Assembly: GCA_022819745.1 (NCBI GenBank)
Contig: JAJEGS010000056.1
Coordinates: 62,001-126,000, forward strand
Origin: Candidatus Latescibacterota bacterium
GTDB taxonomy: Bacteria; Latescibacterota; UBA2968; UBA8231
DNA: 64,000 nucleotides
Direction of reading: 5' to 3'
In this document: piece by piece, positions 43,197 to 53,400 of the stretch
Layout of the letters: each line of letters starts with the position of its first letter
Numbering within the stretch: position 1 is the first letter of the stretch
The notes under the pieces: generated by a model
Told to the model about the DNA's origin: nothing
The model's input: the letters and a program-made list of their open reading frames with translations, nothing else
Database searches by the model: none
Translations under genes and position numbers: made by a program

Positions 43197-45323
43197 ATGT
43201 ACAAATTCCTCCTGCTTCTCACCTTAGTCCTCTGCGGGCAGCTCAACGCCGCCGATCACCCGGTGCAGGCCAAATTTTTGGCCGATGTAGATGCCGTAGC
43301 GCCCGGCCAGTCCTTTCGGCTGGGAGTCGAACTGACGATGGAGGAGAAATGGCATACCTACTGGATTTTTAGCGGCGACGCTGGCTTACCGATCGAAGTC
43401 GAATGGCAGCTACCTGCCGGTGTTGTGGCAGGGCCGCTGCAATGGCCCTTGCCCAACAAGTTCGAGGAACAGGGGGAACTGGTGGTCTATGGGTATGCCG
43501 ACGAAGTGCTGCTCATGGCCGAGGCTACCGCGCCGCAGGCGTTGGCCGCGGGGGATACACTGCACTTTGGGGCTGAGGTCTCCTGGCTGGTGTGCCGCGA
43601 GTTGTGCATCCCCGGAGAATCATCGTTGACATTGGCACTGCCGGTGGCCGCCGTCGGCGAGCCGAGTACCCAGCAGGCGCAGTTTGACCGCTATGCAGCG
43701 CAGGTGCCGGGCGCGTTGGACGAGCGCGTTGCAGTAGAACTCGCCGTGCGGGGCGAGGGGGCTGTGGAGGTTGACGTGCGCCTTGCCTACGAGGGAAAGG
43801 CTTTCGAGCAGGGTGAGCAGACCCCCGACTTTTATCCGCTGGAGGCCGATGGTTTTGCGTTGTCCACTCGGCGTCTAGCTGCCGATCATATCGTACTGTC
43901 TATTGGACCTTACGGCGACGCCGAAGTCGATACGTTGCGCGGAGTGCTTGTCTATGGATTAGATGGCGAGGTGCAAGCCGGGACGCTGGCGCTGGATTTG
44001 CGCGCTGCGCCGCGCCAGGGAGGGGGGATTTTGGAGAAGGATTACCGCGCGGCTAGCGGAGAGGTCGCTCGGTCGCTGTGGGTCTATATCGCCTTTGCGG
44101 CGTTAGGTGGATTGATTCTCAACTTGATGCCCTGCGTGTTACCCGTCATCTCGCTGAAAGTGCTCGGCTTTGTCAATCAAGCTGGCGAGGAGACCAAGCG
44201 GGTGCAGCAACTAGGATGGGCGTTTTGCGCTGGTATTGTGGCTACTTTTTTGGTGCTGGCGCTAGCGGTGCTCTTAGTCAAAAGCAGTGGTGAGCAGATC
44301 GGTTGGGGCTTTCAGTTTCAATACCCAGGTTTTGTGGTGGCGATGAGTGCCTTGGTTTTTGCATTGGCCTTAAGTTTGTTCGGCGTCTATGAAATCCTGC
44401 TTCCGGGGACCAGCAATTTGGGGGGGCTAGAAGGACGCGAGGGGTTGACAGGATCTTTTCTCAACGGCGTGCTGGCGACGATTCTAGCCACGCCTTGCAC
44501 CGCGCCCTTTTTGGGGACTGCGCTGGGGTTTGCCTTTGCCCAGCCGGCCGGCGGCGTCATCGCAGTTTTTTTGGCGATTGGCGCGGGTATGGCGCTACCG
44601 TATGTGGTGCTGGCGATCAAGCCGGCGTGGATCGGGCGCTTGCCCAAGCCCGGCCCTTGGATGGTGCGGTTCAAGCAGCTAATGGGCTTTTTGCTGATGG
44701 CCACGGTGCTGTGGTTACTGTGGGTCTTAGGCAATCAGGTCGGGGTCGAAGGCGTGGTGTGGACAGGGGCCTTTTTGCTGGGTCTGGGTCTGGCCTGCTG
44801 GGTCTGGGGTCAATGGGGTAGTTTCCTGCATCCCAACCCCGCAAAATTGCTGGCCCGAACGGTGGCGCTGATTCTGGTTTTGGGCAGCTATGTGATTTTT
44901 GTCCATCCGCTGTTGGCCGCCGAGCAAACCTTGGCCGAGCAGACCACCGCGTCTGAATTAGACTGGCAGCCGTTTAGCGCCGCGCACGTTGAGGAGTTGG
45001 TCGCAGGCGGACAGACGGTCTTTATCGACTTTACGGCCGAGTGGTGCTGGACGTGTAAGGTCAACGAGCGGGCAGTGCTGGCGCAGCAAGTGGTACGCGA
45101 GCGATTCTCCGCGCTCAATGTGGCGCTAGTCAAAGCCGATTGGACCAACCGCAATCCCGAGATCACTCAGCTCTTGCGCGCCTTCGGGCGCTCAGGGGTG
45201 CCCCTATACGTGATCTTTCCCGCTGGTCTTATCGACCAGCCGCTGGTGTTGCCCGAGGTTATTACTGCAGAAATGGTCATCGAAAAACTAGACGCGGCCG
45301 TCTCACTCGCCAACGGCAACTGA
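43197..45323 (+). CDS. dsbD: DsbD/ScsB-type thiol:disulfide transporter
   Basis: A 708-residue protein with three parts. A signal peptide (MYKFLLLLTLVLCGQLNAAD) and periplasmic N-domain with a Cys pair (VCRELC) come first; then eight or so membrane helices with the paired cysteines in NLMPCVLPVISLK and ATPCTAPFLG; last a thioredoxin domain with WCWTC. Electrons pass from cytoplasmic thioredoxin through the membrane to periplasmic disulfides. Start ATG 43197 gives a clean signal peptide; ATG 43167 is in frame but adds polar residues. The GT2 gene follows 7 bp downstream. Confidence 0.9.
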   Translation: MYKFLLLLTLVLCGQLNAADHPVQAKFLADVDAVAPGQSFRLGVELTMEEKWHTYWIFSGDAGLPIEVEWQLPAGVVAGPLQWPLPNKFEEQGELVVYGYADEVLLMAEATAPQALAAGDTLHFGAEVSWLVCRELCIPGESSLTLALPVAAVGEPSTQQAQFDRYAAQVPGALDERVAVELAVRGEGAVEVDVRLAYEGKAFEQGEQTPDFYPLEADGFALSTRRLAADHIVLSIGPYGDAEVDTLRGVLVYGLDGEVQAGTLALDLRAAPRQGGGILEKDYRAASGEVARSLWVYIAFAALGGLILNLMPCVLPVISLKVLGFVNQAGEETKRVQQLGWAFCAGIVATFLVLALAVLLVKSSGEQIGWGFQFQYPGFVVAMSALVFALALSLFGVYEILLPGTSNLGGLEGREGLTGSFLNGVLATILATPCTAPFLGTALGFAFAQPAGGVIAVFLAIGAGMALPYVVLAIKPAWIGRLPKPGPWMVRFKQLMGFLLMATVLWLLWVLGNQVGVEGVVWTGAFLLGLGLACWVWGQWGSFLHPNPAKLLARTVALILVLGSYVIFVHPLLAAEQTLAEQTTASELDWQPFSAAHVEELVAGGQTVFIDFTAEWCWTCKVNERAVLAQQVVRERFSALNVALVKADWTNRNPEITQLLRAFGRSGVPLYVIFPAGLIDQPLVLPEVITAEMVIEKLDAAVSLANGN

Positions 45324-45330
45324 GGCCGCC

Positions 45331-46152
45331 GTGTTCTCGGTTGTCATTCCCGTGTACAATCGTCGCGCATTAGTCGGCCGGGCGATCCGTTCGGTACTGG
45401 CGCAGCAGGGGGCGGACTTTGAGGTGATCGTAGTTGACGACGCCTCCGACGACGGCACGCCCGAGCGAGTGCGCGAGGAATTTGGCGACGCGGTCAAAAT
45501 AGTGAGTTTGGCAGCAAACAGCGGGGTCTCCGCCGCGCGCAATCGCGGGATCGCGGCGGCTGAGAGAGAGTGGATCGCCTTGCTCGATTCGGACGACGAG
45601 TGGTTGCCCAATAAACTCGCACAACAAGCAGCGGCCCTGCGCGAGAGTGGGTTGCTGATATGCCACACCGACGAAATCTGGATCCGCAATGGCGTGCGAG
45701 TTAATCCTCACAAACACCACCAGAAATACGGCGGCGACATTTTTTTTCAGGCGTTGCCCTTATGTGTTATGTCGCCTTCGTCGATTGCAATTCACCGCGA
45801 GGTCTTTGCGGACGTTGGGATGTTTGACGAACGTTTGCCGGCCTGCGAAGACTACGAACTTTGGTTGCGGATTACCTGCCGCTATGAGGTGGTCTATTTG
45901 GCGGAAAAACTCATTCGCAAATACGGTGGCCACGCCGATCAACTATCGCAGGCGCACTATGCGATGGATCGCTTCCGCGTGTACGCGCTCGACAAGCTAT
46001 TGCGCGAGGAGTCGCAACTCGCAGCGGATCGCGCCGAGGCTGCACGCGCTATGCTGTTGCGCAAGGCACGGATTGTCGAGCGCGGAGCCGCTAAACGCGA
46101 CAATGTGGAATTGCAGCAGCAGATGGGCGACTATATAGCGCGTTGGCAGTAA
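45331..46152 (+). CDS. Family 2 glycosyltransferase
   Basis: A 273-residue cytoplasmic GT-A enzyme with a GTG start (MFSVVIPVYNRRALVGRAIR). The nucleotide-sugar site VIVVDDASDDGT and the metal DXD-like LLDSDDEWLPNKL are intact; DYELWLRI fits the catalytic ED motif region. Acceptor unknown; envelope polysaccharide is likely given neighbours. It follows dsbD by 7 bp and ends at a strong bidirectional terminator. Confidence 0.88.
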   Translation: MFSVVIPVYNRRALVGRAIRSVLAQQGADFEVIVVDDASDDGTPERVREEFGDAVKIVSLAANSGVSAARNRGIAAAEREWIALLDSDDEWLPNKLAQQAAALRESGLLICHTDEIWIRNGVRVNPHKHHQKYGGDIFFQALPLCVMSPSSIAIHREVFADVGMFDERLPACEDYELWLRITCRYEVVYLAEKLIRKYGGHADQLSQAHYAMDRFRVYALDKLLREESQLAADRAEAARAMLLRKARIVERGAAKRDNVELQQQMGDYIARWQ

Positions 46153-46162
46153 TAAGTCGCAA

Positions 46163-46204
46163 CAAAAACCCCCTAGGCCGCACAGACGGACTAGGGGGTT
46201 TTTG
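46163..46204. terminator. Bidirectional intrinsic terminator
   Basis: A perfect 14-bp stem (CAAAAACCCCCTAG at 46163-46176, CTAGGGGGTTTTTG at 46191-46204) with a 14-nt loop. It has T-runs on both strands, between the convergent GT2 and HTH genes. Confidence 0.9.
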
Positions 46205-46222
46205 TTTGTTCTGTAAAGCTTG

Positions 46223-46663
46223 TTATTGGCCGAGTTGTTTCTTGAGGTCTCGCATGCTTATGGAGCGGAGTTGACCTAGTCCCGGGAGGTGCTTGCTGCG
46301 CGGTTTGGAGGTGCCCGCTTCCCAGCGCAGAACGGTGTTGGTGCTAACGTTGAGCAGCTTGCCGAGATCGGCTTGGGAGAGCTTGAGGCGCTTGCGATGC
46401 TTCTTGATTGTATTCGGCGAGATGCGGAGTTGTCTTCTCTTGTCGCCGGTGGATGCTTTGCTGGTTTTGGCGGCTGGTTTGGCGGCTGATTTGGTGGCTG
46501 GTTTGGCGGCTGGTTTGGCAGGGGCTTTTGCCTTTGCTTTTGCCGGAGGGGACATCTTTTCCAAACGAGCGATTGTTTTCTTCAACTCGCGCACTTGGTC
46601 TTGCACTTCTTTGCGGACGATCTTGCCGATCTCTTCCTTCAAAAGGGCTGCGAGAGTAGGCAT
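46223..46663 (-). CDS. XRE-type HTH protein with histone-like Ala/Lys/Pro linker
   Basis: A 146-residue protein. Residues ~1-40 are a coiled coil (LLKEEIGKIVRKEVQDQVRE), ~42-78 a basic Ala-Lys-Pro linker like bacterial histone H1-like tails (AKAPAKPAAKPATKSAAKP), and ~83-125 an XRE helix-turn-helix (LKLSQADLGKLLNVSTNTVL, RWEAGTSKP). It is probably a DNA-binding regulator. Start ATG 46663 has AAAGGA upstream; the open frame beyond is not conserved-looking. Two palindromes ahead of the gene suggest autoregulation. Confidence 0.8.
   Translation of the reverse strand: MPTLAALLKEEIGKIVRKEVQDQVRELKKTIARLEKMSPPAKAKAKAPAKPAAKPATKSAAKPAAKTSKASTGDKRRQLRISPNTIKKHRKRLKLSQADLGKLLNVSTNTVLRWEAGTSKPRSKHLPGLGQLRSISMRDLKKQLGQ
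46471..46518 (-). repeat. Four tandem 12-bp repeats coding the AKPA linker
   Basis: Plus-strand copies of CGGCTGGTTTGG or one-base variants at 46471, 46483, 46495 and 46507. They encode the A-K-P/S-A units of the HTH protein's basic linker. Confidence 0.8.
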
Positions 46664-46700
46664 AAAAAATCCTTTCATCTTTAAGTTAAGTGTATGTATA

Positions 46701-46714
46701 ACATTTCCAAATGT
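46701..46714. promoter_or_regulatory. Operator-like palindrome 1 ahead of the HTH gene
   Basis: ACATTTCCAAATGT is a perfect 6+2+6 inverted repeat directly next to a -10-like TATACA (46695-46700, minus strand). Shares CATTT-N-AAATG with the second palindrome 26 bp away. Confidence 0.5.
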
Positions 46715-46726
46715 AAAAAAAATATA

Positions 46727-46741
46727 GCATTTAGCAAATGC
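46727..46741. promoter_or_regulatory. Operator-like palindrome 2 ahead of the HTH gene
   Basis: GCATTTAGCAAATGC is a perfect 6+3+6 inverted repeat with the same half-site (CATTT) as the first. It lies just upstream of where a -35 box should be. Confidence 0.5.
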
Positions 46742-46831
46742 AGTGCAAAACGGTATTGCGCGCACTAACGGAAAAGTAGCAAAAGAAGGTGCAGCAAATA
46801 TCCTCATTTTCTATCGGAGGTATTAGAGACA

Positions 46832-46877
46832 AGCCCCTGTTGTCAGGCAAAAAAAGACGACAACGGGGGCTATTTTT
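46832..46877 (+). terminator. Orphan plus-strand terminator-like hairpin
   Basis: Stem AGCCCCTGTTGTC (46832-46844) with GACAACGGGGGCT (46859-46871), 13 bp with one G-T pair, 14-nt loop, then ATTTTTA. It points along the plus strand where no gene lies upstream; on the minus strand it follows gnd but lacks a T-run. The 290-bp gap 46664-46953 holds only this, the two palindromes and AT-rich sequence. Confidence 0.5.
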
Positions 46878-46953
46878 AATTATAGATTGCTAGCGACTGT
46901 ATGCGACAAATTGCGTGTGTCAATACAGCTTTTGCTATATGCTTTTTTGCGAA

Positions 46954-48408
46954 TTAGACGTTGTAAGCCGTTGATGCCGTCGTTCCCCCGCGCCCGGTCC
47001 AGTTGGTGTGAAAGAACATGCCGCGTGGCTTGTCGGTGCGCTCATAGGTGTGGGCACCGAAGTAGTCGCGCTGGGCTTGGAGGAGGTTGGCGGGCAGGCG
47101 GGCAGAGCGGTAGCCATCGTAGTACGCGAGGGCGCTGGCAAAGGTCGGCACGGGGATGCCGAGCGTCGCAGCCGTGGCCACGACTCTGCGCCAAGACGCT
47201 TGGGTTTGTGCGATTGCTGCGCTGAAGTACGGTGCGAGCAGCAGATTGGCCAGCGTTGGATCCGCGTCAAAGGCTTCCTTGATGCGGCCCAAAAACTGAG
47301 CGCGAATAATGCAGCCACCGCGCCACAGCAGGGCGATGCCGCCGTAGTTGAGGTCCCAGCCATACTCGCGGGCGGCGAGGGCGAGCAACTGATAGCCTTG
47401 GGCGTAGGAGCAAATTTTGGCTGCGTACAGTGCTCGGCGGATGTCTTCGACGAAAGCGTCTTTGTCGCCAGTAAACGATGCGTCTGGGCCTTGGAGGACG
47501 CTGGCCGCAGCTACGCGCTCGTCTTTGAGGAAGGATAAGGCTCGGCTAAATACCGCCTCGGTAATGGCGGTTACTGGTGCGCCCAATTGCAGGGCGTCGA
47601 TGCCGGTCCACTTGCCGGTGCCTTTTTGGCCGGCTGTGTCGAGTATGACATCGACCATGGGCTGGCCGGTCTCGTCGTCGGTCTTGGCGAGAATATCGCC
47701 GGTGATTTCGATGAGATAGCTGTCGAGTTCGCCCTCGTTCCACTGCTTGAAAATTTCGCTCTGTGCCGGCGGCTCGATGCCGAGACCCTCGCGCATCAGG
47801 GCGTATGCCTCGGCGATCATCTGCATGTCGCCGTACTCGATGCCGTTGTGGACCATTTTCACGTAGTGGCCAGCGCCGTCGCGTCCCACCCAGTCGCAGC
47901 ACGGGCTGCCGTCTTCTACTTTGGCGGCAATGGCTTGGAAGAGGTTTTTGATGTGGGGCCAGGCCGCGGGATTGCCGCCGGGCATGATGCTCGGGCCTTT
48001 GAGCGCGCCCTCCTCGCCGCCGGAGACGCCCGTGCCCACGTAGAGCAAGCCTTTGGCTGCTAGCTCTTGGGTGCGGCGGGTCGTGTCTTGGTAGTTGGAG
48101 TTGCCGCCGTCGATGAGGATGTCGCCTTCGTCGAGTAGGGGCACGAGTTCGGCGATGACGCGGTCCACGGCTTGGCCGGCTTGCACCATTAGCATCACGC
48201 GGCGCGGCTTTTTGAGCTGGGCGAGCAATTCGGCTGGCGAGTGGGTGCCGATGATGGCTTGGCCGCGGGCGCGACCATCCATAAAGGCATCGACTTTGGC
48301 GGTCGTGCGGTTGTAAACGGCAACGGTGAAACCGTGGCTAGCCATGTTGAGGACGAGGTTTTCGCCCATCACGGCTAGGCCGATTAGGCCGATGTCTGCT
48401 CGGCTCAT
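46954..48408 (-). CDS. gnd: 6-phosphogluconate dehydrogenase, decarboxylating
   Basis: A 484-residue long-form 6PGD that yields ribulose 5-phosphate and NADPH. The NADP fold [20 protein letters not shown], the substrate signature [20 protein letters not shown] and the C-terminal [14 protein letters not shown] are all typical. The gene overlaps the pgi-like gene upstream by 4 bp (ATGA), so the two enzymes of glucose 6-phosphate use are coupled. No glucose 6-phosphate dehydrogenase gene is in the window. Confidence 0.95.
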   Translation of the reverse strand: MSRADIGLIGLAVMGENLVLNMASHGFTVAVYNRTTAKVDAFMDGRARGQAIIGTHSPAELLAQLKKPRRVMLMVQAGQAVDRVIAELVPLLDEGDILIDGGNSNYQDTTRRTQELAAKGLLYVGTGVSGGEEGALKGPSIMPGGNPAAWPHIKNLFQAIAAKVEDGSPCCDWVGRDGAGHYVKMVHNGIEYGDMQMIAEAYALMREGLGIEPPAQSEIFKQWNEGELDSYLIEITGDILAKTDDETGQPMVDVILDTAGQKGTGKWTGIDALQLGAPVTAITEAVFSRALSFLKDERVAAASVLQGPDASFTGDKDAFVEDIRRALYAAKICSYAQGYQLLALAAREYGWDLNYGGIALLWRGGCIIRAQFLGRIKEAFDADPTLANLLLAPYFSAAIAQTQASWRRVVATAATLGIPVPTFASALAYYDGYRSARLPANLLQAQRDYFGAHTYERTDKPRGMFFHTNWTGRGGTTASTAYNV

Positions 48409-50099
48409 TGGACTTCTCCTGTGGGGTCGTTGTTTGGGTCTAAGACGCGGCGCAATTGGGCAATACCCGCGTTGATGTCTGCGCCTAAATGGATGCGGAG
48501 TACGGCTCTTCCTTGATCGACAAGGGCTTGGTGGTCGCCGAGGGCCTGGGCTTGGGCGAGGACGCCAAAGGTGATGCTAGAATCCGCAGCCCCGGCTTGG
48601 TCGGGAATCGGCGCGTCCTCTACTGAGTCGGCCGTTAGCTGAATGAAAAGTCCGCGCCCGGCGTCGCCCTTGTGCAATTGGCCGGTCGAGTGTAGGAAAC
48701 GCGGGCCAAAGCCGAGGGTCGTGGCTAGGCCGGTGCGTGTTAGTAACTGGCGGCGCAGATCCTGTAGGGCGGCGGTGGTCGTCGGAGTCGGCGGGAGATG
48801 CGCTTGTAGGGCAATGTACGCGCGTCCTAACTCGCCGCTTGCCAGAAAGTGCGCTAGGGCCTGTGGCAAGGTGGTGCCCTGTACTGGTCCGTATAGCGCG
48901 AGGTCATCGACGAGATCGGGTGTGGAGGTGGGCAGCGCACCGCGTTGCTGGTAGGCGGTCACCATCTGGCGGGCCAGTTCCTTGGCTGCCTCGACATCGG
49001 GCTGGTCGAAGGGATGGATGTCGAGGAAGAATCCGGCGATGGCCGTGGCAATTTCCCAGTGAAAGAAGGCTGCGCCGAGATCGTAGGCGTCCGCTAGCTG
49101 GAGGCATAGAACCGGGTGCCCGGCCTCGGCGATGGTCTGGACGCGGGCATCGGCTGCGTCGTCCAAACGGAGGTGGATGAAGAGCCGGTCGGGTCCGTAG
49201 GTGTGGGCAGCGCACTCAGGTTCTAGATCGACTGGCAGCAGGCCCTTGCCGTCTTTGCCCGTACTCTCGGCGATGAGTTGTTCGATCCAAGCACCAACCG
49301 CGCTGGCGGCGGGCGAAACGATGAGCGTCAGTTTGTCGCGGCCAGCGAGGGCACCAGCGCCGAGGAAGCCCCCGAGTTGAATGCCCGGTTGCGGGTCGGC
49401 AGTGGCTCGCTCGGCCCGGTCGAGTAGGCGTCCGAGATCCGCGCCAATGGCACCGGCTGCGACTAGGCCATAGTACGACAGGGCCGAGTAGCGTCCGCCG
49501 ATGTTGGGATCGTTGCGGAAGATGTGGCGAAAGCCGAGGCGTTGCGCGAGGGCTTCGAGGCCGCTGCCTGGGTCGGTGATGGCGGCGAAGTGCCGTCCGG
49601 CTTCCTCTGGTCCGACAGCGTTTGCCGTGTGGTTGTAGAAGTACTTGAGTAAGGACAGCGTCTCTACGGTGCCGCCGGATTTGGTGGCCGGGAGAAATAG
49701 GGTGCGGGCTGGGTCGAGGGTGCGCGCCTTGGCTAAGACAGCGTCGGGCTGGGTGCTGTCGAGTACCGAGAGGTCGAGAAAACCATTGGCGACGCCAAAA
49801 ATCGCGCGAAAGACTTCCGGCGCGAGGCTAGAGCCGCCCATGCCCAACAGCAGGGCGTGGGTATAGCCATCGGCGCGGACGGCGTCGATGAATTGGCGGA
49901 TGGGGTCGATGGCATTCCGCATGACGTGCGGGCTGTCGAGCCACCCGAGCCGGTTGGCAATCTCGGTTGGGTCGGGCCGCCAGACCGTGTGGTCGCGTGC
50001 GAGGATGCGCTCATAGACGCGCTCGGTGGCTAGACGCTCGGCGGCCTGTTGCACTTGGGCACCGAAATCGGCCGCGGCCCAAAGGGCGGAAATCTGCAT
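48405..50099 (-). CDS. pgi: Glucose-6-phosphate isomerase-like protein
   Basis: A 564-residue sugar-isomerase (SIS) protein. [15 protein letters not shown], the phosphate site [17 protein letters not shown] and [19 protein letters not shown] are PGI signatures. The overall sequence is closest, by memory, to the isomerase half of transaldolase-PGI fusion proteins, here without the transaldolase part. It would interconvert glucose and fructose 6-phosphates. Coupled to gnd by a 4-bp overlap. Confidence 0.85.
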   Translation of the reverse strand: MQISALWAAADFGAQVQQAAERLATERVYERILARDHTVWRPDPTEIANRLGWLDSPHVMRNAIDPIRQFIDAVRADGYTHALLLGMGGSSLAPEVFRAIFGVANGFLDLSVLDSTQPDAVLAKARTLDPARTLFLPATKSGGTVETLSLLKYFYNHTANAVGPEEAGRHFAAITDPGSGLEALAQRLGFRHIFRNDPNIGGRYSALSYYGLVAAGAIGADLGRLLDRAERATADPQPGIQLGGFLGAGALAGRDKLTLIVSPAASAVGAWIEQLIAESTGKDGKGLLPVDLEPECAAHTYGPDRLFIHLRLDDAADARVQTIAEAGHPVLCLQLADAYDLGAAFFHWEIATAIAGFFLDIHPFDQPDVEAAKELARQMVTAYQQRGALPTSTPDLVDDLALYGPVQGTTLPQALAHFLASGELGRAYIALQAHLPPTPTTTAALQDLRRQLLTRTGLATTLGFGPRFLHSTGQLHKGDAGRGLFIQLTADSVEDAPIPDQAGAADSSITFGVLAQAQALGDHQALVDQGRAVLRIHLGADINAGIAQLRRVLDPNNDPTGEVQ

Positions 50100-50196
50100 T
50101 AAATGTCCTAGTGATTTGTCTGCTGCGTTGGGAATGCTTAAAAAAGTACGCGGTCAAACGGGGAAAGCAAACGACGCAATTCAGCGAGAGGATTCT

Positions 50197-50409
50197 ATGC
50201 AAGCGACACTTTACACAGACGACGGGGCGTATTTCATCCGCTTGGGCAATGGTGTGGTAATCAGGTGGAGCCGAGCGGAAGAGGAGTGGAACAAGAGCCG
50301 GACCGAGTTGCCCGGCGGGGCTAGGCAGATCGACTTTGCAGACCTGCCAGAGGCTCTGCGCGAGGAGGTGATGGCGGTTTTGGCGCGCGCTGCGGCCGTG
50401 TCGCGCTAG
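50197..50409 (+). CDS. Small hypothetical protein (70 aa)
   Basis: ATG 50197 has AGAGGA 4 nt upstream. The 70-residue product begins MQATLYTDDGAYFIRLGNGV and ends in an acidic/Ala-rich helix (LPEALREEVMAVLARAAA). No known domain. It is divergent from pgi and its stop overlaps the convergent addA stop by 4 bp. The start is supported by the ribosome site and by being the only gene-like frame in this 300-bp gap. Confidence 0.6.
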   Translation: MQATLYTDDGAYFIRLGNGVVIRWSRAEEEWNKSRTELPGGARQIDFADLPEALREEVMAVLARAAAVSR

Positions 50410-53400
50410 GCTTTGGCCGCAATGAGCTGGGCGACGAGGTCGTCGAGGCGGGTGCGGGCTGCCGCTAGATCGGCTAGTGTGAAGTTTACAGGACTCGCTT
50501 CGTCTAAGTCGGTGAAGTACAATGTGGCGCGGTATTCGCTTTGATCCGGGTGGAGGGCCTGTACGCAGAGGGCGTAAATTTCCAACTGTAGTTGGTAGCG
50601 CTGTACTGCCTCGTCTGTATTCGCGCGGTGGCCGGTCTTGTAATCGACTAGTTCCCACAGTCCGTCGGTGCCGCGTCCTATGTAATCGGCCACTCCGTGT
50701 ACTAAACCGCGGTCCAGCGAGAGGGTAAAGCGCACTTCGGTGCGGGCCTCCGCATTGGTGAACCAGCGCACAGCTAAGGGCGATTGGCGACAGCGGTGCA
50801 ATAGGGCGGCCAAGTCGTGCGCGAACGAGGCGCGATAGGATGCTACGGGCAGCGTGGCGGCTGTGACGAGATCGGCAGCGAGGGCTGCGGGGTCGGCGTC
50901 TGGGTTGTTGCTCAGGGCCTCTATACCGGCGTGGGCGAGTTGGCCGAAGAGCATGGCGCGGCGACGGGGCGCATCTACTTGGTCGAAGGACCATGCCGGC
51001 AGACCCAGCACATATTGGCGATGGTGCGCGGCCGGATCTGCGGCGAAGAGGACCAACTCGCTGGCGGCAAATTCGGGCCGATCTTGGGGATCGTCGAGCG
51101 GCGAGAGCAGATCCAACGTTGGTTTTGTTGCTTGTGTGGGTGCGGCGTCGAGGGCGCGAAAGGCTGGCTCGGCTTGGTGATCAGTGGTTGTGGAGACTGG
51201 GAACGCATTGGGGTCGGTGTGGATGGGCAAGGGGGATGGCACGTCTGCAACCGCTTTGCTGCCTTGAGTGAGATCAGCCTCTGTCAGTTCTAAACTTCCG
51301 CAAATCCAACCGAGACAGTCCGCAGCCGCGTCGAGGTCGGTAGCAAAGTGTTTGTCGGTCAGTGCGCCGCCGAGCAGCAGGTGATCGCGGGCGCGGGTGC
51401 AGGCTACGTACAGCAGGCGCTTCTCTTCGGCGCGCTGGCGGCGGCTCGCGTTGCGATTGATGAGGGTGCGGACAAAGGAGGAGACCCTTTTGTAATCCTG
51501 CTCGGGGTCGAGGACGCGCAAGCCGAGGCCCTTTTCCGCGTCGATGAGCGCAGGATCGCTGTTTTGAAAGTTAAATCGCGCGGCCAAGTCGGGCACGACG
51601 ACGATGGGAAACTCCAAGCCCTTGGCCGCATGGACGGTCAGGATGTGTAGGGCGTCCGCGTCGCGGACGGCTTCGCCTTCTTGTTGCTCTTCATTGGTCA
51701 ACAAGTCGAGTCGCACCACGAAATCGGCGAGGGGGCCGCGGAATTCGCGGGCGAGGTCGAGGAGTTTGTACGCGTTGGCCACGGCCTGCTCTCCGCGCTC
51801 GCCATAGCAGAGAAAAGCCCAAGCCCCGGTGTCTTCGAGGATGGTGTGCAGCAGCTCGACGAGGGGTACGCGGTCGCGTAGGTCTCTCCAGTGCTGAAGT
51901 CGGGCGACGGCGTCTGTGGCGACTTCTTGATCCGCAGGAGCGAGGCGCTGCCGCTGATCCGCGTCCGCAAGATTCTTTGCGAGCCGACTGCCATCCGGTG
52001 CGGTCAGCGCGTACAGCGCATTGTCCGAGAGGCCGAAGTACGGCGAGCGCAACGCGCCCATCAGGGCGATGCCGTCGCCGGAGTTGCACAGGACGCGGAG
52101 GATATTGGCTAGATCGTAGATTTCTTGGCGCTGGTAAAAGCCTCGGCCGCCGGCCACTTGGAAGGGGATGCCGCAGGCTCGCAGCGCGTCTTCGTACGCG
52201 GAGAGATTGCGGCGGCGACGCAGGAGCAAGGCAATGTCGCCGGGTTCGGGTGGACGCAAGCCGTCTTGGTCGGCGACTTGTAGGTCGTTGCCTTCCAGAA
52301 GGTGACTCAGACGGCGAGCGACTAACTGGGCTTCGCACTGCGCGGTGTCTGTCGCGTCGCGATTAACGTCCGGCGGCAAGAGCAAAAGTTCGACCGAACC
52401 TTCGGCTGAGCTCAGGTCGAAGCCCTTGCTTACATCGGCGGAGCGGCACCCGACGAGTGGATCGTAGCCGACTTGAAAAGGCTCGTCTGGGACCGCTTGC
52501 ATGAACTGGGGAAAGAGCGCGTTGACAAAGGCAACGGGTTGGGCGAGGGTGCGGAAGTTTTCGCCCATGACGAGGGAGCCGAGCCGCTGGGTGGGGGAGG
52601 CGTCGAGGACCTCGCCGTCGTCGCAAAAGGGCCGGGATTCGCGTTTGTGTGCGGCATTGGCTTCCGCAATGGCGTCGCGCACGCGGGCGAAGACAGTGAC
52701 GTCGGCTGCGCGGAACGAGTAAATCGACTGCTTGGGGTCGCCGACGATGAAGAGTTTGTCACCGGCCATTTGCCCGTCCGGCGACGTTAGCGAGCGGATG
52801 ATTTCCCACTGCAAGGGGTCGGTGTCTTGGAATTCGTCGATCAGTGCGAAGCGATAGTGTTGGGCCAAGCGGTGGCGGATGTTTGCGTCAGTGGCGATGA
52901 GCTGGTGGGTTTTTTCTAGCAGGTCGTCCATGTCCAGCATACTGCCATTGCCTTTGCTGTTCTCATAGCGTGCATCAACCCTGAAGAAGACGCGCGACAG
53001 GGCGGGCAGTACTGCGGCGGCGCGTTCGTCGGCTGCACTGAGTTCGAGGCTGAGGAGGTCGGCGTGCGGAGCTAGACAGCGTCCCAGGGCGGGTACGAGT
53101 TCGCGGACGCGGGTGAGGGTGGCTTCCTCCCAGTTGGATTTTTTACCTAGCCGGCTGCCGCTCAAAGGTTTGCCATTGGTCAAAAGTCCTTCGGCTAGGC
53201 GCGGGAGAATCTCTATCACCTCGTCGGGCGAGGGCGCTTGGCTCAGTCGGCGCATGAAGTCGCGGAGTGGGTTTAGCCGCTCGACGGCTGAGTCGCTCTC
53301 GTCGGTTAGGGGTGAGAGCGCGGCAAGTTCTGCGAGCATCGCGGTGAAGTGGGTGTCATTGAGCAGGGCGCGACATGCAGGGGCACTGGCCGCTTGCTGC

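Noticed and set aside
15070..50143. 14-base match GCTGCGTTGGGAAT at about 15070 and 50130
   Set aside because: One 14-mer match in 64 kb is expected by chance and no longer similarity surrounds it.
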